Shown: positions 18,938-26,907 of the stretch, in pieces
Layout of the letters: each line of letters starts with the position of its first letter
Numbering within the stretch: position 1 is the first letter of the stretch
DNA from: Natronohydrobacter sp.
GTDB lineage: Bacteria; Pseudomonadota; Alphaproteobacteria; Rhodobacterales; Rhodobacteraceae
Direction: 5' to 3'
DNA: 36,787 nucleotides
NCBI GenBank assembly: GCA_020832555.1
Contig: JAFIEM010000027.1
Location: 1 to 36,787, forward strand
Made by a program: the position numbers and the translations under genes
The notes under the pieces: model-generated
Databases searched by the model: none
Told to the model about the DNA's origin: nothing
The model's input: the letters and a program-made list of their open reading frames with translations, nothing else

Positions 18938-18995
18938 TTCATCTTGCCCAAAATACTCTGGGGTGAATTGGCGCAGCCAAGAGGGGCAAAGCCCC
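18938..18995 (+). repeat. TTCATCTTGCC intergenic element, copy 2
   Basis: TTCATCTTGCCCAAAATACTC begins two bases after the MoxR-gene stop. Two perfect hairpins follow: TTGGC-GCA-GCCAA (18968-18980) and GGGGC-AAA-GCCCC (18983-18995). The element fills the gap up to the CoxE-like gene, whose start codon is 17 bases beyond the second hairpin and lacks a clear Shine-Dalgarno sequence. Confidence 0.75.
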
Positions 18996-19012
18996 TGCTT
19001 TCGGTCTGAACG

Positions 19013-20272
19013 ATGGCACGCTACGCGGATCTGCCGATCCCCGAGGATGGCAAGCTGGTCGATAACATCACCCATTTCGCGCGCGCCCTGCGCCGGGCAG
19101 GTCTGCCGATCGGGCCAGGTCGTGTTCAGGCGGCGATCGAGGCGGTTGCGGCGGCAGGGTTCGACCGCAAGGCCGATTTCTACTGGACCTTGCACGCGGT
19201 TTTCGTGAACCGGCCCGAAGAGCGGCAGGTCTTTGGCCAGATTTTCCGGCTCTACTGGCGCGACCCGCGCTATCTGGAGCATATGATGTCGCTGATGCTG
19301 CCGGCGATTCGCAATGTGTCCGAGGAAAAAGCCGCCGAATCCGCGGCCAAGCGTGCTGCTGAGGCGTTGCTGGATGGGGCAGAGGCTCCTGATCTGCCAG
19401 ACAGCCACGACGACAGCGAGAATACCGAAATCCAGATTGACGCCTCGCAGACGGCCTCGAATGAGGAACGCTTGCGGACGCTCGATTTCGAGCAGATGTC
19501 CACCAGCGAGGCCGCACAGGCCAAACGCATGCTGGCGCGCTTGTCGCTGCCCGTGAAGCCCATCGCGACGCGCCGTCTGCAAGCGGATTTGCGTGGGCGC
19601 AAACCGGATTGGCGGCGGACGATGCGCGCCAGTATCCGGCAGGGCGGCGAGATCACACATCTGCATATGCAAAAGCCCCGCACACGCTGGCCTGCGCTGG
19701 TGGTGCTGTGCGATATTTCGGGCTCCATGTCGCAATATTCGCGCATGGTGCTTCATTTCGTTCATGCGGTTGCGAACCGACAGGGGCAGGGCTGGGCGAA
19801 GGTGCATGCCTTCACCTTTGGCACGCGGCTGACGAATATCACCCGCCATCTGCGCGCGCGCGATGTGGATGCGGCACTGAATGCCGCCGGGGCCGAGGCG
19901 CAGGACTGGCAGGGCGGCACGCGCATCGGAGGATGTCTGCGGACCTTCAATGTCGATTGGTCGCGCCGGGTTCTGGGGCAGGGGGCGGTCGTGCTTCTGA
20001 TCTCGGACGGGCTGGACCGGGACGATCCTGCGCTTCTGGCGCGCGAGATGGAGCGGTTGCATCTCTCCTCGCGTCGGCTGATCTGGCTCAACCCCTTGTT
20101 GCGCTGGGACAGTTTCGCCCCCCGCGCGCGCGGTATCCGCGCGATGCTGCCCCATGTCGATGCGTTTCGCGCGGCCCATTCCATCGCCTCGCTGGAAGCC
20201 CTGGCCGAGGCGATTTCGGACGGGCAGGATCGGGGCGAGAAGGCGCGGTTGATGGCGCTGCTCAGTGATTGA
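19013..20272 (+). CDS. VWA-domain protein, CoxE-like
   Basis: Cytoplasmic protein of 419 residues with a C-terminal von Willebrand factor A domain. The MIDAS metal site is visible as DISGSMS (234-240), with GGTRIG and ISDGLDRDD as later loop elements. The N-terminal half is helical and charged, with an acidic linker near 120-145. It matches the CoxE family, the VWA partner of MoxR/CoxD ATPases; such pairs act on metalloenzymes, as MgCh/CobST pairs insert metals into tetrapyrroles. The start ATG at 19013 has no clear ribosome site, suggesting coupling to the upstream gene through the intervening repeat. Confidence 0.9.
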   Translation: MARYADLPIPEDGKLVDNITHFARALRRAGLPIGPGRVQAAIEAVAAAGFDRKADFYWTLHAVFVNRPEERQVFGQIFRLYWRDPRYLEHMMSLMLPAIRNVSEEKAAESAAKRAAEALLDGAEAPDLPDSHDDSENTEIQIDASQTASNEERLRTLDFEQMSTSEAAQAKRMLARLSLPVKPIATRRLQADLRGRKPDWRRTMRASIRQGGEITHLHMQKPRTRWPALVVLCDISGSMSQYSRMVLHFVHAVANRQGQGWAKVHAFTFGTRLTNITRHLRARDVDAALNAAGAEAQDWQGGTRIGGCLRTFNVDWSRRVLGQGAVVLLISDGLDRDDPALLAREMERLHLSSRRLIWLNPLLRWDSFAPRARGIRAMLPHVDAFRAAHSIASLEALAEAISDGQDRGEKARLMALLSD

Positions 20273-20318
20273 TTTCCCGGCCCCTATGCGCGACGATGGG
20301 GGAAAGGGGAGATGAGCC

Positions 20319-20642
20319 ATGCAGATCAGGTCCGACAGTGACGGCCAGACCGTCATCAGCACCTTCGAGATGACACCGGGCACTTGCGCGGATGTGTTGG
20401 AGGCCTTGCAGGATGCGTATGAACAGGTGATCCGCCACCAGCCCGGATTTCGCGCAGTGGCCATTCATGTGAACGACGCCCAGACCCGGATCGCGACCTA
20501 TTCGCAATGGCGCGCGCGAGAGGATTTTCAGGCCATGCTGCGCACAGCCGAGATGCGCGAGCGCAATCGCGCGATTGCGGCTATGTGCGCGCGGTTCGAG
20601 CCGGTGATGTATGAGGTCGCGGCCACCTTTGCGCCGGATTGA
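20319..20642 (+). CDS. ABM-fold (antibiotic biosynthesis monooxygenase-like) protein
   Basis: Small protein of 107 residues with the alternating beta-alpha pattern of the dimeric ferredoxin-like ABM superfamily: a first strand with TVISTFEM, a long helix (residues 22-39), then PGFRAVAIHVN and IATYSQWRAREDFQAML, whose Y-x-x-W/R-x-x-x-F pattern is usual for the family. Members include cofactor-free monooxygenases, heme-degrading enzymes and many of unknown role; no catalytic residues can be assigned here. The ribosome site is AAAGGGGAG. It lies 46 bases after the CoxE-like gene and 6 bases before thpR, so it probably shares their transcript. Confidence 0.75.
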   Translation: MQIRSDSDGQTVISTFEMTPGTCADVLEALQDAYEQVIRHQPGFRAVAIHVNDAQTRIATYSQWRAREDFQAMLRTAEMRERNRAIAAMCARFEPVMYEVAATFAPD

Positions 20643-20648
20643 AGATTG

Positions 20649-21215
20649 ATGCGGGTTTTCCTTGCTCTTGATCTGCCAATGGCCATTCGCAGCCAGTTGG
20701 TGCTGCAACAGTTCCTGATGCCGGTGAAGCGCAAGCAGCCCCCGGAGAATTTCCATATCACCATGGTCTTTCTGGGAGACGCCGACCGGTTTCAGCTTGA
20801 GGAACTTGACGCGGCGCTGATGCGGCTTGAGATTGCACCCATGACGCTGCGGATCGAGGGGCTGGGGCTGTTTGGCGGGGCGAAGGCGCATAACCTGCAT
20901 GCCCGTGTCGCACCAAGCCCTGATCTGACGGCGCTGCACGAAAAACTGCTGCGGCTGGCGCGCGCGAGCGGCTTCGCGCCCGAGGCGCGGCGCTTTACGC
21001 CCCATGTCACGCTGGCCTATCTCAAGCCCGGCGCGTTTCATCAGCCGGAACTGGAAGCGGCGGTCGCGCGCGATGCAGGGTTTCGTACGGACCCGTTCGA
21101 GGTTTCGGATCTGGTGCTCTACCGTTCGCATCTGCGCAGCGACGGGGCGCAATATGACGTGCTGGAGCGCTATCCGTTTTCGGCTGCGGGGCGTGCGTTG
21201 AAGCAATATCCGTGA
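20649..21215 (+). CDS. thpR: RNA 2',3'-cyclic phosphodiesterase (2H family)
   Basis: Protein of 188 residues in the 2H phosphoesterase/LigT-ThpR family, which hydrolyses 2',3'-cyclic phosphate RNA ends and can ligate tRNA halves in vitro. Both HxTx catalytic motifs are present: HITM at H36 and HVTL at H119. The N-terminal MRVFLALDLP strand is typical. The start is the ATG at 20649; an adjacent in-frame TTG is less likely. The last 46 bases overlap, tail to tail, the 3' end of the DUF45 metallopeptidase gene on the other strand. Confidence 0.92.
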   Translation: MRVFLALDLPMAIRSQLVLQQFLMPVKRKQPPENFHITMVFLGDADRFQLEELDAALMRLEIAPMTLRIEGLGLFGGAKAHNLHARVAPSPDLTALHEKLLRLARASGFAPEARRFTPHVTLAYLKPGAFHQPELEAAVARDAGFRTDPFEVSDLVLYRSHLRSDGAQYDVLERYPFSAAGRALKQYP

Positions 21216-21910
21216 AGTGCCGCACCATTCTCGCGCAGCCAGTTGCGATGTAAGGCATAATCCGGCATCAGATCGCGCACGCAGTTCCAGAAGGCGCGGG
21301 AATGGTCCATATGGCGCAGATGCGCGACCTCATGCGCGGCGACATAGCGCAGCACCTGCGGCGGTGCCATGATCAGCCGCCAAGAGAACATCAACCGCCC
21401 GTCCGCCGTGCATGACCCCCAGCGCGAGCGCGTATCGCGCAGGCTGAGCGCCGTGACGCTGCGACCAAGGCTGCTTGCATAGTGATCGACCGCTGGCAGA
21501 AGTTCCGCCTGGGCTGTGGTCTTGAGATAGGCGGCAACCCGCATCGGCGTGCGTAGCCCCTCGGGATCGGGCGGCACCAGAAGCGCGCCCTCAGTCTCGG
21601 CGACGCGCCGTGTTCCGGCCTGTTCGGTGATTCGCACCATCTGTCCGCGCAACAGGATGTCCTGGCCGGGATGCACGGCAGACCGCCCCGGCACGCGATC
21701 CATGGCCCTGCGGAGCCAGCTCTCCTTTTCGCGCAGGAAGGCCAGCGCTTCGGCCAGTGGCAGGCTGCGCGGCATGGTGAGGGTTACGCGCCCGTCAAGA
21801 CCAGATACCCGCAGGTTGAGGCGGCGGGCCTGTGCGGAACGCCGCAGGCTGACGGCAATCTCGGGTTGCCCGGTCAGATGTGCGGTGCCGTCCCTGACCT
21901 GTATTTCCAT
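21170..21910 (-). CDS. YgjP/DUF45-family zinc metallopeptidase
   Basis: Predicted zinc metallopeptidase of 246 residues (DUF45, YgjP/SprT-like clan). The C-terminal half carries the family signature RWGSC (163-167), then FSWRLIMAPP and the metal motif HEVAH (193-197) followed by HMDHSRAFW with H203. The N-terminal half has the usual SLRRSAQARRLNLRVS and DGRVTLTMP strands. The start is uncertain: ATGs at 21970, 21940 and 21910 are in frame; the last best matches the family N-terminus, though none has a well-spaced ribosome site. The 3' end overlaps thpR by 46 bases. The substrate is unknown. Confidence 0.85.
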   Translation of the reverse strand: MEIQVRDGTAHLTGQPEIAVSLRRSAQARRLNLRVSGLDGRVTLTMPRSLPLAEALAFLREKESWLRRAMDRVPGRSAVHPGQDILLRGQMVRITEQAGTRRVAETEGALLVPPDPEGLRTPMRVAAYLKTTAQAELLPAVDHYASSLGRSVTALSLRDTRSRWGSCTADGRLMFSWRLIMAPPQVLRYVAAHEVAHLRHMDHSRAFWNCVRDLMPDYALHRNWLRENGAALHGYCFNARPAAENG

Positions 21911-22047
21911 GCCCTTGCGCTCGCTCTGCCCCAAGCCCATATCCTTCTTGCCGCAAATCGCGCCCGGCATGTGCCTGCCGGGGCGCTCGGGTCTTTACAG
22001 CTTGGCCGAGTTATGGCACGGCACGGGGCTTGAAGGAAGGCACGCGA

Positions 22048-22380
22048 ATGAAGGAAATGTCGATGTCCAATCCAGAATGGGGCGTAAAGCGCGTCTGCCC
22101 GGAAACCGGCAAGCGGTTTTATGATCTGAACAAGAGCCCGGTCGTCAGTCCATATACCGGCAAGATCGTTCCGATCGATGCGCAGGATCGTCGCGAAGAG
22201 GCTGGTATCGCGGCACTGAAGGCGAAAGCGGCTTCGAAGATCGCGGATGACGATGATGATCTGCTGGTCGATGACGAGGATGATGCAGTCGAGGTCGACG
22301 ACGAACTGCTGGAAGATGATGATGATGACACGGTCGCGCTGGATGATCTGGCCGATGTCGCGTCAGATGACGACGACTGA
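22048..22380 (+). CDS. TIGR02300/FYDLN acidic-domain protein
   Basis: Protein of about 110 residues in the alphaproteobacterial FYDLN-acid family (TIGR02300), function unknown. The conserved head is PEWGVKRVCPETGKRFYDLN, then KSPVVSPYTGK; only one cysteine of the zinc-ribbon-like knuckle seen in some relatives remains. The C-terminal half is extremely acidic, mostly Asp/Glu (nearly all of residues 60-110), and must be disordered. The start ATG at 22048 has GGAAGG 8 bases upstream; ATGs at 22057 and 22063 are also in frame. It stands alone, divergent from the DUF45 gene and followed by tRNA-Ala. Confidence 0.85.
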   Translation: MKEMSMSNPEWGVKRVCPETGKRFYDLNKSPVVSPYTGKIVPIDAQDRREEAGIAALKAKAASKIADDDDDLLVDDEDDAVEVDDELLEDDDDDTVALDDLADVASDDDD

Positions 22381-22474
22381 GGTTTGATTCTGCGCGACAG
22401 GGCAGATTTTCCTGTTGCGTTGGCTTTCGGGCTTTCGTAAGAGGCACGCACGCTCTGGGTCAGGGCGCAACGGT

Positions 22475-22550
<76 letters not shown>

Positions 22551-22570
22551 AATACTCTGATTATCAGTGA

Positions 22571-22597
22571 AAAAAGCCCCGCGATGCGGGGCTTTTT
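22571..22597. terminator. bidirectional terminator between tRNA-Ala and cobT
   Basis: AAAAAGCCCCGC-GAT-GCGGGGCTTTTT: a 7-base-pair GC stem extended by A5/T5 on both sides. It ends the tRNA transcript rightward and cobT leftward. Confidence 0.9.
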
Positions 22598-22615
22598 CTG
22601 TTTCTGGGCGCTCTG

Positions 22616-24484
22616 TCACGTCACACGTTTGATCCCCATGAAGCGCGCGCGGGCGCGCGGGTCATTGTCGAAAAGCGCTGCCAGTTGCTCCGTCATTGCG
22701 CCGGCAAGTTGTTCGACATCCGTGATCGTCACGGCCCGCTGGTAATAGCGCGTCACGTCATGGCCGATGCCGATGGCCAGCAGTTCGACGGCCTTGCGCC
22801 GCTCGACCATGGCGATCACGTCGCGCAAATGCTTCTCCAGATAGTTGGCAGCGTTGACGGAAAGGGTCGAATCATCGACCGGTGCCCCATCGGAAATGAC
22901 CATGAGGATCTTGCGGGCCTCGGGACGTGCGGCCATACGCCGATGCGCCCATTCCAGCGCCTCGCCGTCGATATTTTCTTTCAGCAAACCCTCTTTCATC
23001 ATCAGGCCCAGATTGGGACGCACCCGACGCCAGGGGGCATCTGCCTGCTTGTAGATGATATGGCGCAGGTCATTCAGGCGACCGGGCTGGGCGCTGCGCC
23101 CCTCTTGCAGCCAGCGTTCGCGGGACTGCCCGCCCTTCCAGGCGCGGGTGGTGAAGCCCAGGATCTCGACCTTGACGTTGCAGCGTTCCAGCGTGCGGGC
23201 CAGAACATCGGCGCAGATCGCGGCGATGGAAATGGGGCGACCGCGCATCGAGCCGGAATTGTCCAGCAGAAGCGTCACGACTGTATCGCGAAACTCGGTG
23301 TCTTTCTCCTGCTTGAAGCTCAGGGGCGTCGTCGGATTGGCCACGACCCGCGCAAGGCGGCCTGCATCGAGGATGCCTTCCTCCAGATCGAACAGCCATG
23401 AGCGGTTCTGCTGCGCTTGCAGACGACGTTGAAGCTTGTTCGCCAATCGCGACACAGCCCCCTTCAGCGGCTCCAACTGCTGATCCAGATAGGCGCGCAG
23501 GCGTTCGAGTTCAGCAGGTTCGGCAAGATCCTCGGCGCGCACTTCCTCGTCGAAATCGGTGGCAAAGACCTTGTAATCGGCGCTGGCCTCGGAATGCGGC
23601 GGAGGGGGAGGGGGCTCGCGCGGGGCTTCGGCCTCGGGCATCTGGGTCTCGTCGGACATCTCCTCGTCCGCGTCCTCGTCATAGGCCATATCAGCCTGTG
23701 CAGAGTCCTGCGCAGGGCTGTCATCGGACATCTCGTCTTCGGATTGCTCGTCCTGCCCCTGACTGTCAGGGTTTTCCGGTTCGTCGGGCTGGTCTTCGCT
23801 ATCGTCGTCGGTGCCTTCGTCCTCGTCGCCCTGATCGTCGGGATCATCGCCCAACTGGTCGCCATAGCCCAGATCCGAAATCATCTGCCGCGCAAACCGG
23901 GCGAATGCCCCCTGATCGGCCAGCACCTTGTCCAGCCCGTCCAGCGTCTCGCCGGCGCGCTCTTCGATGAAGCCACGCCACAGGTCGAGCACATGATCGG
24001 CCCCTGCGGGCAGGTCGCGGCCCGTGGCCATTTGCCGGATCATGTAGCTGGCCGCGACGGAAAGCGGCGCATCCTGCCGGTCGCGGATCTGCGCATAGCC
24101 TTTTCGCGCAGCCTCATGGGCAATGCGTGCATCGATATTCTTGGCCGTGCCCGGCATATGGCGCGCGCCAACGGCTTCGCAGCGCGCTTCTTCCATCGCC
24201 TGATAGAGATCGCGCGCCATCTGACCCTGCGGCATGTAGCGGGCGTGGCAGGCTGCATCATGGAAGCGGCGACGCAGCGCCAGCGTGTCGGCGGTGCCGC
24301 GCGCCAGCAGCACCTCGTCGCGGGTCAGGCGGCGCGTGACCTGCGGCAAGCGCATTGCGTCGCCACTCAGCCCCGGCGGGTCTACGGAATAGGTTACGGT
24401 CAGATCCGGTGCATCGGCCAGAGTGCGCGTGGCCTCGGACAAGGCTTTCTTGAACGGGTCGGCGGGATTGTCGGTTCTTGTCAT
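22616..24484 (-). CDS. cobT: cobaltochelatase subunit CobT
   Basis: VWA subunit (622 residues) of the aerobic cobaltochelatase CobN-CobS-CobT, which inserts cobalt into hydrogenobyrinic acid a,c-diamide in B12 synthesis. The N-terminal helical domain (about 1-205) is followed by an acidic linker (212-290), a run of six prolines (291-296), and a C-terminal VWA domain with the MIDAS motif DNSGSM (408-413) and [13 protein letters not shown]. The start ATG at 24484 ([15 protein letters not shown]) fits the family. Its partner cobS is on the same strand upstream, but two oppositely oriented genes lie between, an unusual split. Confidence 0.95.
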   Translation of the reverse strand: MTRTDNPADPFKKALSEATRTLADAPDLTVTYSVDPPGLSGDAMRLPQVTRRLTRDEVLLARGTADTLALRRRFHDAACHARYMPQGQMARDLYQAMEEARCEAVGARHMPGTAKNIDARIAHEAARKGYAQIRDRQDAPLSVAASYMIRQMATGRDLPAGADHVLDLWRGFIEERAGETLDGLDKVLADQGAFARFARQMISDLGYGDQLGDDPDDQGDEDEGTDDDSEDQPDEPENPDSQGQDEQSEDEMSDDSPAQDSAQADMAYDEDADEEMSDETQMPEAEAPREPPPPPPHSEASADYKVFATDFDEEVRAEDLAEPAELERLRAYLDQQLEPLKGAVSRLANKLQRRLQAQQNRSWLFDLEEGILDAGRLARVVANPTTPLSFKQEKDTEFRDTVVTLLLDNSGSMRGRPISIAAICADVLARTLERCNVKVEILGFTTRAWKGGQSRERWLQEGRSAQPGRLNDLRHIIYKQADAPWRRVRPNLGLMMKEGLLKENIDGEALEWAHRRMAARPEARKILMVISDGAPVDDSTLSVNAANYLEKHLRDVIAMVERRKAVELLAIGIGHDVTRYYQRAVTITDVEQLAGAMTEQLAALFDNDPRARARFMGIKRVT

Positions 24485-24597
24485 GCGCAGGGTCAGTCCT
24501 TCGAGCTTCCTTCAGAGATAGACCAGCCCCGCGCGGATGGAAAGCGGCTCTGCGAGGGGGACGGATTTTCGCACAGTGCTTGTGCGGGCACAGGGCT

Positions 24598-24627
24598 TTG
24601 CAAGCGTTCGACCTCTCGCCAGATAAG
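24598..24627 (+). promoter_or_regulatory. possible sigma-70 promoter of FMN reductase gene
   Basis: TTGCAA (24598-24603), an 18-base spacer and GATAAG (24622-24627) form a plausible -35/-10 pair about 27 bases before the FMN reductase start. Agreement with consensus is moderate. Confidence 0.3.
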
Positions 24628-24653
24628 GTTCAGACAGACAACAGGAGTTTTTC

Positions 24654-25241
24654 ATGTCCAAGACCCCTCGTATTGCCGTTATTCTCGGCACAACCCGCGA
24701 CTCGCGCTTCGGCGAGAAACCTGCTCACTGGATCGTCGAGCGCGCCAGGGCGCGTGGCGACTGGGAGGTGGAACTGGTCGATCTGAAGGAGTTCGATCTG
24801 CCATTGTTCAACGAAGTTGCCTCGAATGCATGGGCGCCGTCGGAAAACGCCAATGCACGCAAATGGCAGGAAACCATCGGCCAGTTCGACGGGTTCATCT
24901 TCGTCACGCCGGAATACAATCGGTCAATCACCGGGGCGCTGAAGAACGCGCTCGATCAGGCTTATGTCGAATGGAACCGCAAGGCATTTGGAATCGTGAG
25001 CTACGGATCGGTGGGCGGCACCCGCGCGGCTGAACATCTGCGTACCATCGGGATTGAGCTGCAAATGGTGTCCACCCGCTCGGCAGTGCATATCGGCGGG
25101 GGTGATTTCTTCACGGTGCACCCAATGGGCGGCGACCCGAAACCGATCTCGGCAATTGAAGGTTCGATCGGTGGGTCTGCGGATGCGATGCTTGATGAAC
25201 TGGACTGGTGGACCCGTGCCACGCTGGCCGCGCGGGACTGA
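24654..25241 (+). CDS. NADPH-dependent FMN reductase family protein
   Basis: Flavodoxin-like flavoprotein of 195 residues that would use NAD(P)H to reduce FMN, quinones or similar acceptors. The N-terminal phosphate-binding loop is LGTTRDSRFGEK (11-22), and the flavin-binding motif TPEYNRSITGALKNALD is at about 86-102, followed by SYGSVGGTRAAEHLR. The ribosome site is AGGAG. It is transcribed opposite to cobS and cobT, between which it lies, and has its own strong terminator. The physiological substrate cannot be told from sequence. Confidence 0.9.
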   Translation: MSKTPRIAVILGTTRDSRFGEKPAHWIVERARARGDWEVELVDLKEFDLPLFNEVASNAWAPSENANARKWQETIGQFDGFIFVTPEYNRSITGALKNALDQAYVEWNRKAFGIVSYGSVGGTRAAEHLRTIGIELQMVSTRSAVHIGGGDFFTVHPMGGDPKPISAIEGSIGGSADAMLDELDWWTRATLAARD

Positions 25242-25266
25242 CCCATAATTCCTGCCGGATACCAAT

Positions 25267-25294
25267 GCGGGGCGATCCCTTTCGCCCCGCTTTT
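25267..25294 (+). terminator. Rho-independent terminator behind FMN reductase gene
   Basis: GCGGGGCG-ATCCCTTT-CGCCCCGC followed by TTTTGTATTT. It begins 25 bases after the stop codon. Confidence 0.88.
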
Positions 25295-25418
25295 GTATTT
25301 CCGTCATGCGGGCATCCGTTGCCAAACCGATTGTGACCCGCTTGTGAGCGGCGCGCGGGATCCACGCGCGCATCCGGTGGCTATATCGACCAGTACCCAC
25401 AATCAAGGAGAGGTTGAT

Positions 25419-25838
25419 ATGGCTAATGTAAGTGACGTTCTCGACCGTGCGACCCGCCATCTGCCCAGAGCGGTGGATGCAGATTGGCTTTTGCGGCTGC
25501 CGCTTGCGCTGGTGCTGCTGCAATACGGTTTCGACAAGTTTCCGCTCTCGGCAGATGTCGCCGCAGGCTGGGGACTTCCCTTGAGTTTATGGGCTGTGGC
25601 GGGGGTCGCCGAGATCGCTATGGCTGCATTGCTGATCGCAAGTGGGCTGTTGCGCAACCGCCGGGGCGATATTCTGACGCGCGTTGCGGGGGCGGGCACG
25701 GCGCTGATCATCCTTGGCGTGCTGATCGTGGCCTATTGGGCGCCGCCCCTTGATATGCTTCTGTTCAACCAGTTCCATATCCTGCTTCTGTCAGCAGGTC
25801 TGTTTCTGGCATTTGCCGGGCAACGCGACCCGGCCTGA
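25419..25838 (+). CDS. DoxX-family membrane protein
   Basis: Small inner-membrane protein of 139 residues with four predicted membrane helices (about 27-42, 55-75, 88-106 and 114-130), typical of the DoxX/DoxD family. Visible family features are LRLPLALVLLQYGFDKF and GVAEIAMAALLIASGLL. The role of most DoxX proteins is unknown; some associate with redox or thiol stress. The start ATG at 25419 has a strong AAGGAGAGG ribosome site. It follows the FMN reductase terminator, so it is probably expressed separately, and is convergent with cobS, 21 bases away. Confidence 0.82.
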   Translation: MANVSDVLDRATRHLPRAVDADWLLRLPLALVLLQYGFDKFPLSADVAAGWGLPLSLWAVAGVAEIAMAALLIASGLLRNRRGDILTRVAGAGTALIILGVLIVAYWAPPLDMLLFNQFHILLLSAGLFLAFAGQRDPA

Positions 25839-25854
25839 GCATTGTTGCGCCTGC

Positions 25855-25884
25855 AGCGGTCAGGCTAGGCTGGTGCTGACCGCT
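25855..25884. other. inverted repeat spanning cobS stop
   Basis: AGCGGTCAG and CTGACCGCT form a perfect 9-base-pair stem with a 12-base loop, overlapping the cobS stop codon between convergent doxX and cobS. No T-tract follows on either side. Confidence 0.45.
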
Positions 25885-26831
25885 GATTCCGGCAATTCCT
25901 CGTCAAAGCAGCGCTGGTAGAATTCCGCGACGGTCTGCCGCTCCAGCTCGTCGCATTTGTTGAGGAAACTCAGCCGGAACGCATAGCCGATAGAGCGGAA
26001 GATGCGCGCATTTTCGGCCCAGTTGATCACCGTGCGCGGTGACATGACGGTGGAGAGGTCGCCATTCATGAAGGCCGTGCGCGTCAGATCGGCAACTGTC
26101 ACCATCTGGCTGATTTCCTGACGCCCTTTCGCGGTATTATAGGCTGGGTTCTTGGCCAGAACGATGGCGGATTCGGCGTCATGGCTGAGGTAATTCAGCG
26201 TGGCGACCAGTGACCAGCGGTCCATCTGGGCCTGGTTGATCTGCTGCACCCCGTGATAGAGGCCGGTTGTGTCGCCAAGGCCCACGGTATTTGCGGTTGC
26301 AAACAGCCGGAAAGACGGGTGCGGGGTGATGATTTCGTTCTGATCGAGTAGCGTCAGCTTGCCGTCATGTTCCAGCACGCGCTGGATCACGAACATCACA
26401 TCAGGGCGGCCTGCATCATATTCGTCAAACACGATGGCAACCGGGTTGCGCAGCGCCCAGGGCAGGATGCCTTCCTGAAACTCTGTCACCTGCACCCCAT
26501 CGCGCAGCTTGATCGCATCCTTGCCGATCATGTCGATGCGCGAGATATGGCTGTCGAGGTTCACCCGCACCGAAGGCCAGTTCAGACGCGCGGCGACCTG
26601 TTCGATATGGGTGGATTTCCCGGTGCCGTGATAGCCCTGGATCATCACGCGGCGGTTATAGGCAAAGCCTGCCAGAATCGCGAGCGTGGTGTCCGGGTCG
26701 AATTTATAGGTCGGGTCGATGGCAGGCACGCGGTCTGTTGGTTCTGCGAAAGCCTTCACCTTCATTTCCGAATCGATCCCGAAAAGATCACGAACCGAGA
26801 TTTCTTCGGTGGGTTTGTCTGCTGCCGTCAT
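25860..26831 (-). CDS. cobS: cobaltochelatase subunit CobS
   Basis: AAA+ ATPase subunit (323 residues) of aerobic cobaltochelatase, forming a ring with CobT that powers cobalt insertion by CobN. Walker A is GYHGTGKST (66-74), Walker B VFDEYDA (134-140), and the sensor region [21 protein letters not shown] is characteristic of CobS. The start is ATG at 26831 ([20 protein letters not shown]); an open frame upstream to 26897 has no family similarity. It lies 76 bases downstream of the P450 gene on the same strand. CobN is not in the window. Confidence 0.95.
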   Translation of the reverse strand: MTAADKPTEEISVRDLFGIDSEMKVKAFAEPTDRVPAIDPTYKFDPDTTLAILAGFAYNRRVMIQGYHGTGKSTHIEQVAARLNWPSVRVNLDSHISRIDMIGKDAIKLRDGVQVTEFQEGILPWALRNPVAIVFDEYDAGRPDVMFVIQRVLEHDGKLTLLDQNEIITPHPSFRLFATANTVGLGDTTGLYHGVQQINQAQMDRWSLVATLNYLSHDAESAIVLAKNPAYNTAKGRQEISQMVTVADLTRTAFMNGDLSTVMSPRTVINWAENARIFRSIGYAFRLSFLNKCDELERQTVAEFYQRCFDEELPESAVSTSLA

Positions 26832-26907
26832 GTTTCTGTCGTCCCGCCTGTCAAAACGTGTTCTGCCTGATGTGAAACATATCTGCCGAAGGTGCAAGGG
26901 AAAGGGG

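Noticed and set aside
23480-23860. Repetitive acidic stretch suggestive of a tandem repeat
   Set aside because: It is the low-complexity Asp/Glu linker of CobT, normal for the family.
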